NCBI GenBank assembly: GCA_034926635.1
Contig: JAYFQX010000027.1
Location: 1-27,383, forward strand
Reading direction: 5' to 3'
DNA length: 27,383 nucleotides
Origin: Christensenella sp034926635
GTDB taxonomy: Bacteria > Bacillota > Clostridia > Christensenellales > Christensenellaceae
The notes beneath the pieces are model-generated. The model ran no database searches, had not been told where the DNA came from, and worked only from the letters and a program-made list of their open reading frames with translations. Positions 1 to 7,426 of this stretch are shown piece after piece (position 1 is the stretch's first letter; each line of letters begins with the position of its first letter). Position numbers and translations under genes: made by a program.

Positions 1-77
1 CTTTTCAAGCATTTTACTTTTCGTTTTTGGTACTGTATTGTTTTTTCAATGTTCGCCGCGTTTTTTGCGGCTTATTT

Positions 78-106
78 ATAATACCAAATCATATTCCCCT
101 TGTCAA
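78..106 (-). promoter_or_regulatory. Strong sigma-A promoter reading out of the left edge
   Basis: On the minus strand a perfect -35 box TTGACA (plus-strand positions 101-106) is separated by exactly 17 bp from TATTAT (78-83), a 5/6 match to the -10 consensus. Transcription would start near position 71 and leave the window at the left. The predicted leader soon holds a small GCCGC/GCGGC hairpin (about 57-73). No coding sequence that it serves is visible here, so the target gene lies beyond position 1. The bidirectional terminator at 191-238 separates it from the flavodiiron operon. Confidence 0.7.
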
Positions 107-190
107 CTCTTTTTTCATTCTTTTTTTCGTTCTTTTTTATCGTCTTCTTATTTCCCTTTGTTGTCGGCTTTTTCACGCTTTCAAAACGGC

Positions 191-238
191 AAAAAAATAC
201 CGCAAGTGGTATTATTTTGCCACAGACGGTATTTTTTT
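191..238. terminator. Bidirectional terminator after the flavodiiron operon
   Basis: The 12-nt arm at 191-202 (seven A then TACCG) is the exact complement of 227-238 (CGGTA then seven T), with a TGG/CCA inner stem. Because the arms end in A and T runs, the hairpin carries a U-tract when read in either direction. It begins 15 bp past the flvodiiron stop codon and would end the minus-strand operon; it could also stop plus-strand transcripts entering from the left. Confidence 0.75.
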
Positions 239-252
239 AATTTTATATCTAA

Positions 253-1446
253 TTATTTTACAGTCTTTCGAAGGTCTACGCCCAATTGATATGCCGTTGC
301 CAGTTCTTCCTCATTGGGATTCAATTTTGCACGCGCCGCGCCGATCACCTTTACCCCAAGATTCTCTAACCGTTGCTGCATATACTTGCAGGCTTCACCG
401 CTCCAGGCGTATGTACCAAATACCGCCGCAGGTTTATCCTTCACAACATAAGGACAAAGTGATGTCAAAACATCCCATACAGGTTTTAGCGCATCGCGAT
501 TGAGAGTAGGCGACCCCAGCGCAAAAGCATCTGCACACTGAATCTTTTCCGCTACTTGCGCTGCAGGAAGTTTGGAAATATCTTCTATCTCTACCTCCAC
601 ACCATCCTGATCTGCTCCCTCATAAACCTTTTCCGCCAGTTTCGCCGTATATCCATAGCAAGTTACATAGCCGATATAGATTTTCCTGGGATCATTAATT
701 TCCGGCATTGACCATTTTTCATAGCGTTTTACTGCTCCCCACGGATCTTGCCGCAGCACCGGACCATGCGATGGCCCAATCACATCAATCTTGAGATTGC
801 GAATTTTTTCAACCGCCTGCAACACATAGCTTTTGAAAGGCGACATGATCACATCAAAATAATACTTCTGCGACGCGATCATATTGGCATCCAGCTTTGT
901 CAAATCATCAAAGATATTCGGTGCCGAAAAATGAAAGCCGAACACATCGCCAGATGACAGAAAAGCATCTTCCTTTACATAAGTAAAAATGGAATCCGGC
1001 CAGTGCAGATATGGGGCAGAAAAAAACTCAATCGTCTTTCCTCCCAGGTCGATCGTCACGCCATCACCGGCAATCATACATTCAAAGTCACGGTTGATAA
1101 TCTCACGAATAAACATCTTTGCCGGGCGCGAGCATACCACCACAGCATTTGGCGCTGCTTCCATCAACTTCACAAGCGCACCAGAATGATCAGGCTCGGT
1201 ATGGTTACATATAATGTAGTCTATCTCCTTTGGATCTACGACCGCACTAATGCGATCGAGTTGTTCCTCAGAGAAGCCTTCTTTTACAGCATCAACAACC
1301 GCTGTTTTCTCTGCACCTTTTATAAGGTAGGAATTATAGGAAGTTCCCCATTCCGTCCTCATAATCACATCGAAGACCCTAAGCCCGGGGTTCTGAACGC
1401 CTACCCACCAGATACCATCTTTGATTTTTGTTGGTTCTGCTGTCAT
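253..1446 (-). CDS. fprA: FprA-type flavodiiron protein (A-type flavoprotein, O2/NO reductase)
   Basis: A 397-aa protein, the usual length for a class A flavodiiron protein, soluble and cytoplasmic. It reduces O2 to water and/or NO to N2O in anaerobes, with electrons normally from rubredoxin. The N-terminal metallo-beta-lactamase domain (about 1-250) carries the diiron ligand set: H82-x-E84-x-D86-H87, H148, D167 and H227 (in PSHGP). The C-terminal flavodoxin domain starts near residue 254 (IYIGYVTCYGYTAKLAEKV), the FMN phosphate loop. The start follows AAGGAGGGGG at good spacing. It is the last gene of an operon with a rubredoxin 21 bp upstream and a DUF1858 protein before that. The rubredoxin gene next door fits it as the electron donor. 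Function is family-based; whether O2 or NO is the main substrate cannot be read from the sequence. Confidence 0.93.
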   Translation of the reverse strand: MTAEPTKIKDGIWWVGVQNPGLRVFDVIMRTEWGTSYNSYLIKGAEKTAVVDAVKEGFSEEQLDRISAVVDPKEIDYIICNHTEPDHSGALVKLMEAAPNAVVVCSRPAKMFIREIINRDFECMIAGDGVTIDLGGKTIEFFSAPYLHWPDSIFTYVKEDAFLSSGDVFGFHFSAPNIFDDLTKLDANMIASQKYYFDVIMSPFKSYVLQAVEKIRNLKIDVIGPSHGPVLRQDPWGAVKRYEKWSMPEINDPRKIYIGYVTCYGYTAKLAEKVYEGADQDGVEVEIEDISKLPAAQVAEKIQCADAFALGSPTLNRDALKPVWDVLTSLCPYVVKDKPAAVFGTYAWSGEACKYMQQRLENLGVKVIGAARAKLNPNEEELATAYQLGVDLRKTVK

Positions 1447-1467
1447 ACTTACCCCCTCCTTCTGCTC

Positions 1468-1626
1468 TTATTCTTCTTCAAAAGCAGATTTATCTGCGCC
1501 GCACATCGGGCACACCCAACCGGCAGGTACATCTTCCCATTTTGTTCCTGGCGCTACACCGTTGTCCGGATCTCCCGCCTCTGGATCATAAACATAACCG
1601 CATACTGTGCATACATATTTTTTCAT
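1468..1626 (-). CDS. Rubredoxin
   Basis: A 52-aa protein that starts MKKYVCTVCGYVYDPEAGD and has the rubredoxin iron site C6-x2-C9 and C39-x2-C42 (CTVCG and CPMCG), with the conserved GTKWEDVPAGW core between them. It is a one-iron electron carrier in the cytoplasm. AAGGAG lies 9 nt before the ATG. It is co-transcribed with the flavodiiron protein 21 bp downstream, for which it is the likely reductant, and with the DUF1858 gene upstream. Length and motif spacing are exactly those of the family. Confidence 0.95.
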   Translation of the reverse strand: MKKYVCTVCGYVYDPEAGDPDNGVAPGTKWEDVPAGWVCPMCGADKSAFEEE

Positions 1627-1677
1627 TGCTTGTTCTCCTTAAAAAATTTATTGTGCGTTGCCGCATCATAGAAATCG

Positions 1678-1884
1678 TTATTTGTTCTCCAAATATTCAT
1701 TCAGCTTGGCTTCCAGCGCATCGGCGTCAATACCGTGCACGGCACAAGCCTGTTCCAAATTCTCAAAATGCGCAGCGGCGCATCCGAGGCATCCCATGCC
1801 GGCTTCCATAAAAACAGGCGCCAATCCTTCGTCAATCTGAAGGATATCCATAATGTTCATGTCTTTTGTAACTTTTTTTGCCAT
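1678..1884 (-). CDS. DUF1858 small CxxC redox-disulfide protein
   Basis: A 68-aa protein that matches the DUF1858 (hybrid-cluster-protein-associated disulfide) family: N-terminal VTKDMNIMDIL, then GMGCLGCAAAHFENLEQAC, which holds the C32-x2-C35 pair, and a closing helix. Members occur beside hybrid cluster proteins, rubredoxins and other anaerobic redox genes, but their biochemical role is not established. Here it is the first gene of the operon with rubredoxin and flavodiiron protein (51 bp to rubredoxin), so a thiol-disulfide or electron-transfer role in oxygen/NO defence is an inference. The start follows a GAAAGAGG-type site. Confidence 0.85.
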   Translation of the reverse strand: MAKKVTKDMNIMDILQIDEGLAPVFMEAGMGCLGCAAAHFENLEQACAVHGIDADALEAKLNEYLENK

Positions 1885-2050
1885 TGCTTTTTACCTCTTT
1901 CCCTCAATCTTATTATCTATTTTTCCTGTTGTTTTTCAGCAGGATTATAACCGTATTTTTATTTATAAACGCGCCTAAAATATAGTAAACGATTTTTATC
2001 TCGGATTGAAAAGCAAGTGCCAAAGCTGTGTATCCGTTTTTCTGAATAGC
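1885..2050 (-). promoter_or_regulatory. Leader of the redox operon; likely promoter
   Basis: A 166-bp gap between the PHP-domain gene and the DUF1858 gene, both on the minus strand. A TATAAT -10 box lies about 60 bp before the DUF1858 start (plus strand ATTATA, about 1944-1949), but no good -35 box stands 17 bp before it (GCGTTT). The promoter may therefore need an activator, or the true site may be the TATAAA a little upstream. I see no clear terminator for the PHP gene here, so read-through into the operon is possible. Confidence 0.4.
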
Positions 2051-2755
2051 CTATGCCCCAAACGTTACAATCAGCTCCGGAGAACCGTTTTCCTTTACAT
2101 AGCTGACAAATTCTTTTGCAGATTCAATTCCTCCGGGAAGCATCACACCTCCCCTTCCCACATCTTCCGACGCATGCGTGTCGCTCCCCCCAATGGTATA
2201 CAAACCGTGGTCCGCCGCAAAATCAACCGCCATACCATTGCGCGACACATGCCTCGGATGGGTATTCACCACTTCAATTCCATCGTAACAGATGGGAAGC
2301 ACTGGCTTTCTTCCATAACGATAGGGATGCGCCTGAAATGTCAATAGCCCATTTCGACGAATCACGTCATAAAAATCCTCATAGGAAAGCTTATACAGCC
2401 ACGGGTTTTCCAGTAAAAAATCCTCATCAAAACCGTATACCAGGAAATCGTCGCCCACTTTTGTTTGTTCGTCGCGGTTCAACACGACCTCCACTCCCGG
2501 TAAAACCAACAAACCCGTGCCATCCGCAGCTTTTTTTGCCGCTTCATAGCCCGACATCATATGCCGGACACGTTTCTCCCACGGCAGTCTCGACATTTCC
2601 GGCTTGTCCAATACCGATGGATGATAATGATCCGTTATAAAAAGGTAGCGGTATCCCGCCGCCTCATAACCATCAACAATCTGATTTGCGGAAATACAGG
2701 AACACGGGCTAACCTCCGACGTGTGGCAATGCATTTCCGCTTGATAGTATTTCAT
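2051..2755 (-). CDS. PHP-domain metal-dependent phosphoesterase
   Basis: From the preferred start this is a 234-aa protein of the PHP family (polymerase and histidinol-phosphatase fold). Metal-binding motifs are visible in order: H9-C-H11-T near the N-terminus, TDH about 30 residues on, the GVEV glutamate, QAHPYR, and the late GSDTH. The substrate is unknown; stand-alone PHP proteins include nucleoside 3',5'-bisphosphate and oligoribonucleotide phosphatases. The frame extends upstream to 2821, but that start falls among a -10 box and its promoter, so I place the start at 2755, where GGAGGG and AAGGAG precede the ATG. It diverges from lplA. No functional link to neighbours is obvious. Confidence 0.82.
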   Translation of the reverse strand: MKYYQAEMHCHTSEVSPCSCISANQIVDGYEAAGYRYLFITDHYHPSVLDKPEMSRLPWEKRVRHMMSGYEAAKKAADGTGLLVLPGVEVVLNRDEQTKVGDDFLVYGFDEDFLLENPWLYKLSYEDFYDVIRRNGLLTFQAHPYRYGRKPVLPICYDGIEVVNTHPRHVSRNGMAVDFAADHGLYTIGGSDTHASEDVGRGGVMLPGGIESAKEFVSYVKENGSPELIVTFGA

Positions 2756-2797
2756 TCTCCTTGACGCCCTCCTGCAAAAATCCGCTATGCTTATCAT

Positions 2798-2826
2798 ATT
2801 ATAACTTTTGTCTTGATGCAATCCAA
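2798..2826 (-). promoter_or_regulatory. Promoter of the PHP-domain gene
   Basis: On the minus strand a perfect TATAAT (plus-strand 2798-2803) lies 17 bp from TTGGAT (2821-2826), a weak -35 match. Its position argues against translation starting at 2821. It stands back to back with the lplA promoter, with only five bases between the two -35 boxes. Confidence 0.6.
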
Positions 2827-2831
2827 AAAAC

Positions 2832-2860
2832 TTGAATGGGTCTCTTCAATCTATTATAAT
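2832..2860 (+). promoter_or_regulatory. Promoter of lplA and the tautomerase gene
   Basis: TTGAAT (2832-2837), exactly 17 bp, then a perfect TATAAT (2855-2860). Transcription would start near 2867, 24 bp before the lplA ATG. The close divergent arrangement with the PHP promoter means a regulator bound here could affect both. Confidence 0.7.
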
Positions 2861-2890
2861 ATAACAATGTAATTAAGAAAGGACATAAAA

Positions 2891-3883
2891 ATGAAAAATA
2901 AAGTGTTTTATTATAGAAATCCATGCCTTGATCCCCATCAAACTCTCGCTGTGGAAGAATATATGCTGGCGCATATCACTCCCGGGGAAATCATATTATA
3001 TCTTTATACGCATGAAGACTCCGTTATCATCGGCAAAAACCAGAATGTATGGGCGGAATGCCGCCATGAAAAGCTTTTCTCAGACGGAGGAAAACTGGCA
3101 CGGCGTATTTCCGGCGGCGGTGCCGTATTTCATGATTTAGAGAATCTAAACTTTTCTTTTATTGCCGCGCACGATGTTTATAATCTTCACCGTCAGTTGC
3201 AAGTGATGCTGGAAGCGGCAAATTCCTTTGGAATCAAGGCCGAGTTTTCTGGCCGCAACGATATTTTGACAGAAGGGCGCAAATTTTCAGGCAATGCATT
3301 TTGCCATCGCAAAAATGGCGCATTCCACCACGGCACTATCTTAATCAATACCGATATGACGAAACTCTCAAAGTATCTCGCAGTTTCTAAAGATAAAATT
3401 GAATCTAAAGGCATCTCCTCCGTACGCTCGCGCGTTGTAAACCTCGCGGAGCTAAACCCCGACATAATGCCAGATTCAATGGAAAAAGCCCTGAAAACGG
3501 CATATGAGAAGGAATACGGCCATTTCGAGCCTTATCCTTTTACCAGCGAAGCACAAGCTGAAATCGAGAGACTTACCAAGCGCAACGAAAGCTGGGAATG
3601 GCTTTTTGGGCAAACCCCGCAATTCGATATTACTACCAAAACACGGTTTCCATGGGGCGGCATTGAGCTGATGTTGAATCTGAGGGATGCAGTGGTGATG
3701 GACGCGCGTATTTTCTCCGATGCAATGGACGCCGATTTCATCGGCACGATCGCACCCGCGCTTATCGGTTGCGAATTCAAGAGCGACGAGCTGGCGCGGC
3801 GTGTTCTTCAGATCCCCCACAACGAATCGCAAAACGAGATGGTAGAAAGTTTTGCCGAATATTTGGCCCGGCAACAATACTGA
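2891..3883 (+). CDS. lplA: Lipoate-protein ligase A
   Basis: A 330-aa ligase that activates free lipoate with ATP and transfers it to the lysine of lipoyl domains. The motifs RRISGGGAVFHD (71-82), GRND (121-124) and the catalytic-lysine region GRKFSGNA (K131) are all present. Length fits LplA with the C-terminal accessory domain. The start follows AAAGGA with a 7-nt gap. It lies about 0.5 kb from the end of an operon encoding two lipoyl-domain proteins (E2 and lipoyl-E3), and a third lipoyl protein (second E2) lies at 12.8-14.1 kb. These are its probable targets. No lipoyl synthase or octanoyltransferase is in the window, so these complexes may depend on salvaged lipoate. Confidence 0.95.
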   Translation: MKNKVFYYRNPCLDPHQTLAVEEYMLAHITPGEIILYLYTHEDSVIIGKNQNVWAECRHEKLFSDGGKLARRISGGGAVFHDLENLNFSFIAAHDVYNLHRQLQVMLEAANSFGIKAEFSGRNDILTEGRKFSGNAFCHRKNGAFHHGTILINTDMTKLSKYLAVSKDKIESKGISSVRSRVVNLAELNPDIMPDSMEKALKTAYEKEYGHFEPYPFTSEAQAEIERLTKRNESWEWLFGQTPQFDITTKTRFPWGGIELMLNLRDAVVMDARIFSDAMDADFIGTIAPALIGCEFKSDELARRVLQIPHNESQNEMVESFAEYLARQQY

Positions 3884-3905
3884 TCCTTAAAAGGAGGGAT
3901 TTACT

Positions 3906-4247
3906 ATGCCATATGTTCATGTCAGTACCAACAAAGTATTCGATTCTGCACAGAAAAACGAACTCCAGACAAAGCTCGGTGATTTAATCTCCATTATGCC
4001 CGGAAAAACGCCCGAGCAAACGCTGATTCAAATTTCAGACGATTGCACTATGTACCGTCGCGGTTTTGACGGTCCGCTTGCCATTATCGAAATTTCCATC
4101 TATCAAATGCAGCCCTTCAGCTATAAATCAAAGCTGACCTCGGCGATTTATGATTTAATGGAAGGCGATTACGGAATTTCCGCCGCTAACCTCTATATCA
4201 AATTTGCCGAAATTCCAATTTGGGGAGCAGGTGGCGCATTAAAATAA
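3906..4247 (+). CDS. MIF-like tautomerase (tautomerase superfamily)
   Basis: A 113-aa protein that starts MPYVHVSTNK. The proline after the initiator methionine is the catalytic base of the tautomerase superfamily once Met is removed. The length (about 115 aa) and two beta-alpha-beta halves fit the MIF/phenylpyruvate-tautomerase branch rather than the 60-aa 4-oxalocrotonate tautomerases. AAGGAGGG precedes the ATG. It is 22 bp behind lplA and probably co-transcribed with it. The substrate is unknown; a keto-enol step on a 2-oxo acid would suit the neighbourhood, but that is inference. Confidence 0.78.
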   Translation: MPYVHVSTNKVFDSAQKNELQTKLGDLISIMPGKTPEQTLIQISDDCTMYRRGFDGPLAIIEISIYQMQPFSYKSKLTSAIYDLMEGDYGISAANLYIKFAEIPIWGAGGALK

Positions 4248-4248
4248 T

Positions 4249-4303
4249 GATACAATTAAAAATAACGGTTCGCATGATGCGAACCGTTATTTTTAATTGT
4301 ATC
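4249..4303. terminator. Bidirectional terminator between convergent operons
   Basis: A perfect inverted repeat with 26-bp arms (4249-4274 and 4278-4303) around a 3-nt loop TGA. The GC core is AACGGTTCGCA/TGCGAACCGTT, flanked by A-rich and T-rich outer arms that act as U-tracts in both directions. It serves the lplA-tautomerase unit (plus) and the lipoyl-E3 operon (minus). Its outer arm AATTAAAAATAACG is identical to that of the terminator at 23519-23565. Confidence 0.9.
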
Positions 4304-4375
4304 TACTATCGCGGTAAAAATCAATAAATTGGAGGAGGGTATACCGTGCCGCGATTCGTCAAAACCAGTATTATT

Positions 4376-6079
4376 CTATTTTCTTTTTGGCGGCAAATGC
4401 AAGGACTGCCCAACGCTGTCTGCCACAGCTTCCATCAACGCCTCAGAAAACGTCGGATGCGCGTGAACGATGGTCGGGACTTCATAAGCTGTGATTTCCA
4501 TGGTCATCAGCGCGCACGCTTCATTGATCATCTCTGCCGCGCACGGTCCAATGATATGAATCCCTAAAAGCTCGCCTGTTATTTTGTCCGCAATTACTTT
4601 AATGAATCCGTCACCTTCGCCCGAAGCAAGCGCACGCCCATTCCCTGCAAACGAAAATTTACCAATGCTGACATCATACCGTTTCCTTGCGTCTTCTTCT
4701 TTCATTCCCACCGAAGCGAGCTCCGGAGTCGTGTAAATACAAGCAGGAATATATTTTGCCGAATATTTCTCATGGCCGCCCATCACGTTTGCAGCAGCGA
4801 CTTCCGCCATACAAAACGCTGCGTGGGCAAGCATGGTACGACCGTTGGAATCTCCGGGAGCCCAAATCCAGTCTACGCTTGTCTTCATGCCGTCATCTAC
4901 TTTAACTCGGCCGCGTTCATCCACCGCGACGTCTATATCTTCGATCCCGCTTAAATCAGGCGCACGACCGATCGACAGCAATATCTTGTCCGCTTCCACC
5001 GTCTCTCCGCTTTCGGTCTTCACATATGCTCTCGTACCTTTTTGCTCGATCTCTGTGATCTTTACGCCGTTTAAAATTTTGATGCCGTCCGCCTGCAATT
5101 TCTTTTTCAGCATTTCAGACATTTCCGGTTCCATACCGGGGACAATTCTCGGCATCATTTCCATAATCGTTACATTGCTGCCGAAAGCATGGAATGCGCT
5201 CGCCATTTCCACGCCAACGACACCGCCCCCGATGACAACCAGTTTTTCCGGAAGCTCTTCGAGATCGAGAATATCGTCGCTCGTCATCACCGCCGGTGAA
5301 TCAATTCCCTTCATGGGAATCCGTGACACCTTGGAACCCCCCGCGAAAATAACTTTATCTGCCGAAATGGTTTGCTTGCCGTCGATCACCACTGTTTTAT
5401 TCTTTTGTATCTTTCCGGCACCATGATAAACATCGATGCCGTTGGCTTTCATAAGTCCTGTTACGCCATTTACAAGTTTTTTGACCACGCCGTTTTTCTC
5501 CGCGACCACGCCTTTCATATCAACCGAATAAGAAAGATCTTTGAATAACACGCCGCGTTTTTTCGCCTCTAGCGCGCCGTTGATCACTTCTGCGGTTTTC
5601 AGGTAGGTCTTGGTAGGAATGCAGCCGCGGTTCAGGCAAGTACCGCCCAGTGCAGATTTTTCCACCACCGCTGTTTTTGCGCCCAGCCGTGCAGATTTGA
5701 TCGCGGCGATATAGCCTGCCGGGCCTCCCCCGATTACCACAACGTCATATTGTTTCTCACCTTTTCCCGCAGCGGGAACCGCAGCTGTCGGCGCAACAGA
5801 TTTTTCCGCCGGTGCAGCATCTTCTACCGGGGGCTTTTCATCCTTTTCGCCGATATAGCCGATGGTCGTAATAACAGGAAGTTCCGTTCCCGGACCATAA
5901 AGCTCGGAAAGGATATAGCCGTCGTTCATCGCTTCTACTTGCATAGAAGTTTTGTCCGTTTCAATTTCTAAAATTGGTTCGCCGTACTCTACTTTATCGC
6001 CGACATTTTTCAGCCATTTGATGATCGTGCCAAATTCCATCGCCATTCCGGCTTTCGGCATAATAATTCTTTCAGCCAT
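4376..6079 (-). CDS. acoL: Dihydrolipoyl dehydrogenase (E3) with N-terminal lipoyl domain
   Basis: A 567-aa E3, about 100 residues longer than usual because a lipoyl domain (about 1-77, lipoyl lysine K43 in IETDKTSM) is fused in front through an Ala/Pro linker (about 85-108). The flavoprotein part shows the FAD motif GGGPAGY, the redox disulfide in GGTCLNRGCIPTK (C148, C153), a second NAD-binding GGGVVGVE, and the C-terminal catalytic HAHPTFSE (H541, E546). It reoxidises dihydrolipoamide and reduces NAD. AAGGAG precedes the ATG; it is last in the four-gene E1-E2-E3 operon. Lipoyl-E3 fusions are known from acetoin dehydrogenase operons (for example clostridial AcoL) and some pyruvate dehydrogenases, so the gene symbol is moderately sure and the enzymatic call is very sure. 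Confidence 0.93.
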   Translation of the reverse strand: MAERIIMPKAGMAMEFGTIIKWLKNVGDKVEYGEPILEIETDKTSMQVEAMNDGYILSELYGPGTELPVITTIGYIGEKDEKPPVEDAAPAEKSVAPTAAVPAAGKGEKQYDVVVIGGGPAGYIAAIKSARLGAKTAVVEKSALGGTCLNRGCIPTKTYLKTAEVINGALEAKKRGVLFKDLSYSVDMKGVVAEKNGVVKKLVNGVTGLMKANGIDVYHGAGKIQKNKTVVIDGKQTISADKVIFAGGSKVSRIPMKGIDSPAVMTSDDILDLEELPEKLVVIGGGVVGVEMASAFHAFGSNVTIMEMMPRIVPGMEPEMSEMLKKKLQADGIKILNGVKITEIEQKGTRAYVKTESGETVEADKILLSIGRAPDLSGIEDIDVAVDERGRVKVDDGMKTSVDWIWAPGDSNGRTMLAHAAFCMAEVAAANVMGGHEKYSAKYIPACIYTTPELASVGMKEEDARKRYDVSIGKFSFAGNGRALASGEGDGFIKVIADKITGELLGIHIIGPCAAEMINEACALMTMEITAYEVPTIVHAHPTFSEALMEAVADSVGQSLHLPPKRK

Positions 6080-6092
6080 ACTTTTTTCTCCT

Positions 6093-7412
6093 TCAGATCA
6101 GCATCCCAAGCGGATTTTCCATGAGCCGTACTACTCTTTGCAGGAACTTTGCGCCCGAAGCGCCGTCCACACAACGATGGTCAAACGTCAATGAGAAGCC
6201 CATCTTTTTATGTTTTTGAATGCTGCCGTCGTCTTCCATTACCAATTCGTCCGTGATTGCACAAACGCCGAGAATACATGCTTCCGGCATATTGATAATC
6301 GGGTCGAATGATTCAATCCCAAACATGCCAAGGTTGCTGACTGTAAACGTACCTCCCGTGTATTCGTCCGGCAATAATTTCCCCTCGCGGGCGCGAGTCG
6401 CCATATCTTTTGTCGCAGCCGAAAGCCCCTGCAAAGAATATTGATCTGCATTGCGCAGTACCGGTACGATCAAACCTTCGTCAAGTGCGACCGCGACACC
6501 TACGTTGATATCCTTCTTATAGACTACCCCCTCCGGCGTATAAGAAGCGTTAATATAAGGGAATTCTTTTAAAGCAACGGTAACCGCCTTTACCACAAGG
6601 TCGTTGAAGGAAATTTTTACGCTGGAGATCTCATTCATTTGCTTACGCAGTCCAAACAATTTCGTTACGTCCGCACGTGTATTGAGCGTAACGGGCGGAA
6701 CCTGCGTATGGGATTCCAACATTCTCTTGGCAATCGTTTTTCTCATACCATTCATCGGTATAAGCTCGTCGCCTTGCGCCTGCTGTGCAGACGCAGACGT
6801 CGTCGCAGGAGCAACCGCCGCAAGCACATCGTCTTTTTTGATTTTTCCGCCAAACCCGCTGCCGGAAACAGTCGTAATATCAATTCCATTTTGCGCCGCA
6901 ACCCGTTTTGCAAGAGGCGTTGCCGCAACTTTACCATCCGCATTGATCACATCTGCAGCTTTCACCGGACGTCCGCTGATCCCAAGTGATGCAAGAACTA
7001 TCCCTTTTTCTCTGGCAATCCGTTTCGCCGCCGGACTAGCCGCAACCTTCTCACCGGTCACTGCAACAGTCAGCGCAGCGGAAGCAGCTGATTTTTCTTC
7101 TTTTTGCGCCGAAACATCAACCGCCGCCGGTTCTGCTATCGCCGCAGCCCCCCCATCAGCAGGAGGCGTCTCGCCCTTTTCACCGATGTAGCCGATGGTG
7201 GTAACGACAGGAACTTCCGCACCCGCATCATAGAGTTTAGACAACAAGTATCCATCGTTCATGGCTTCCACCTGCATAGAGGTTTTATCTGTCTCAATCT
7301 CCAGCAACGGCTCACCATATTCCACTTTGTCGCCCACTTCTTTCAGCCATTTGATGATCGTGCCATATTCCATGGCCATCCCGGCTTTGGGCATAATTAC
7401 CTTTTCAGCCAT
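6093..7412 (-). CDS. acoC: 2-oxo acid/acetoin dehydrogenase E2 acyltransferase with tandem PSBD-like segments
   Basis: A 439-aa core subunit that accepts the acyl group on lipoate and passes it to CoA. Domain order: lipoyl domain (about 1-77, K43), Ala-rich linker, two consecutive peripheral-subunit-binding-like segments (about 124-157 ASPAAKRIAREKG and 163-200 ATPLAKRVAAQNG...GGKIKKDD), then the catalytic domain (about 218-439) with the active-site motif DHRCVDG (H412, D416). The first PSBD-like copy is the more divergent one. Good SD site GGGAGG. It lies 14 bp after E1 beta and 13 bp before E3. Acetoin is the best guess for substrate because of the operon layout and lipoyl-E3, but pyruvate or another 2-oxo acid cannot be excluded. 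Confidence 0.92.
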   Translation of the reverse strand: MAEKVIMPKAGMAMEYGTIIKWLKEVGDKVEYGEPLLEIETDKTSMQVEAMNDGYLLSKLYDAGAEVPVVTTIGYIGEKGETPPADGGAAAIAEPAAVDVSAQKEEKSAASAALTVAVTGEKVAASPAAKRIAREKGIVLASLGISGRPVKAADVINADGKVAATPLAKRVAAQNGIDITTVSGSGFGGKIKKDDVLAAVAPATTSASAQQAQGDELIPMNGMRKTIAKRMLESHTQVPPVTLNTRADVTKLFGLRKQMNEISSVKISFNDLVVKAVTVALKEFPYINASYTPEGVVYKKDINVGVAVALDEGLIVPVLRNADQYSLQGLSAATKDMATRAREGKLLPDEYTGGTFTVSNLGMFGIESFDPIINMPEACILGVCAITDELVMEDDGSIQKHKKMGFSLTFDHRCVDGASGAKFLQRVVRLMENPLGMLI

Positions 7413-7426
7413 ATTCTCTGCCTCCC

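Noticed and set aside
27..503. A 158-codon plus-strand frame at the left edge.
   Set aside because: It crosses a terminator and a minus-strand promoter and runs antisense into the flavodiiron gene; the translation is low-complexity and Phe/Leu-rich from T-rich DNA.
2756..2821. A 22-codon longer start for the PHP-domain protein.
   Set aside because: The extra codons overlap a TATAAT box and promoter, and the internal ATG at 2755 has a ribosome binding site.
4833..5426. A 197-codon plus-strand frame inside the lipoyl-E3 gene.
   Set aside because: Fully antisense to conserved E3 sequence; Ser/Pro/Thr-rich shadow without a ribosome binding site.
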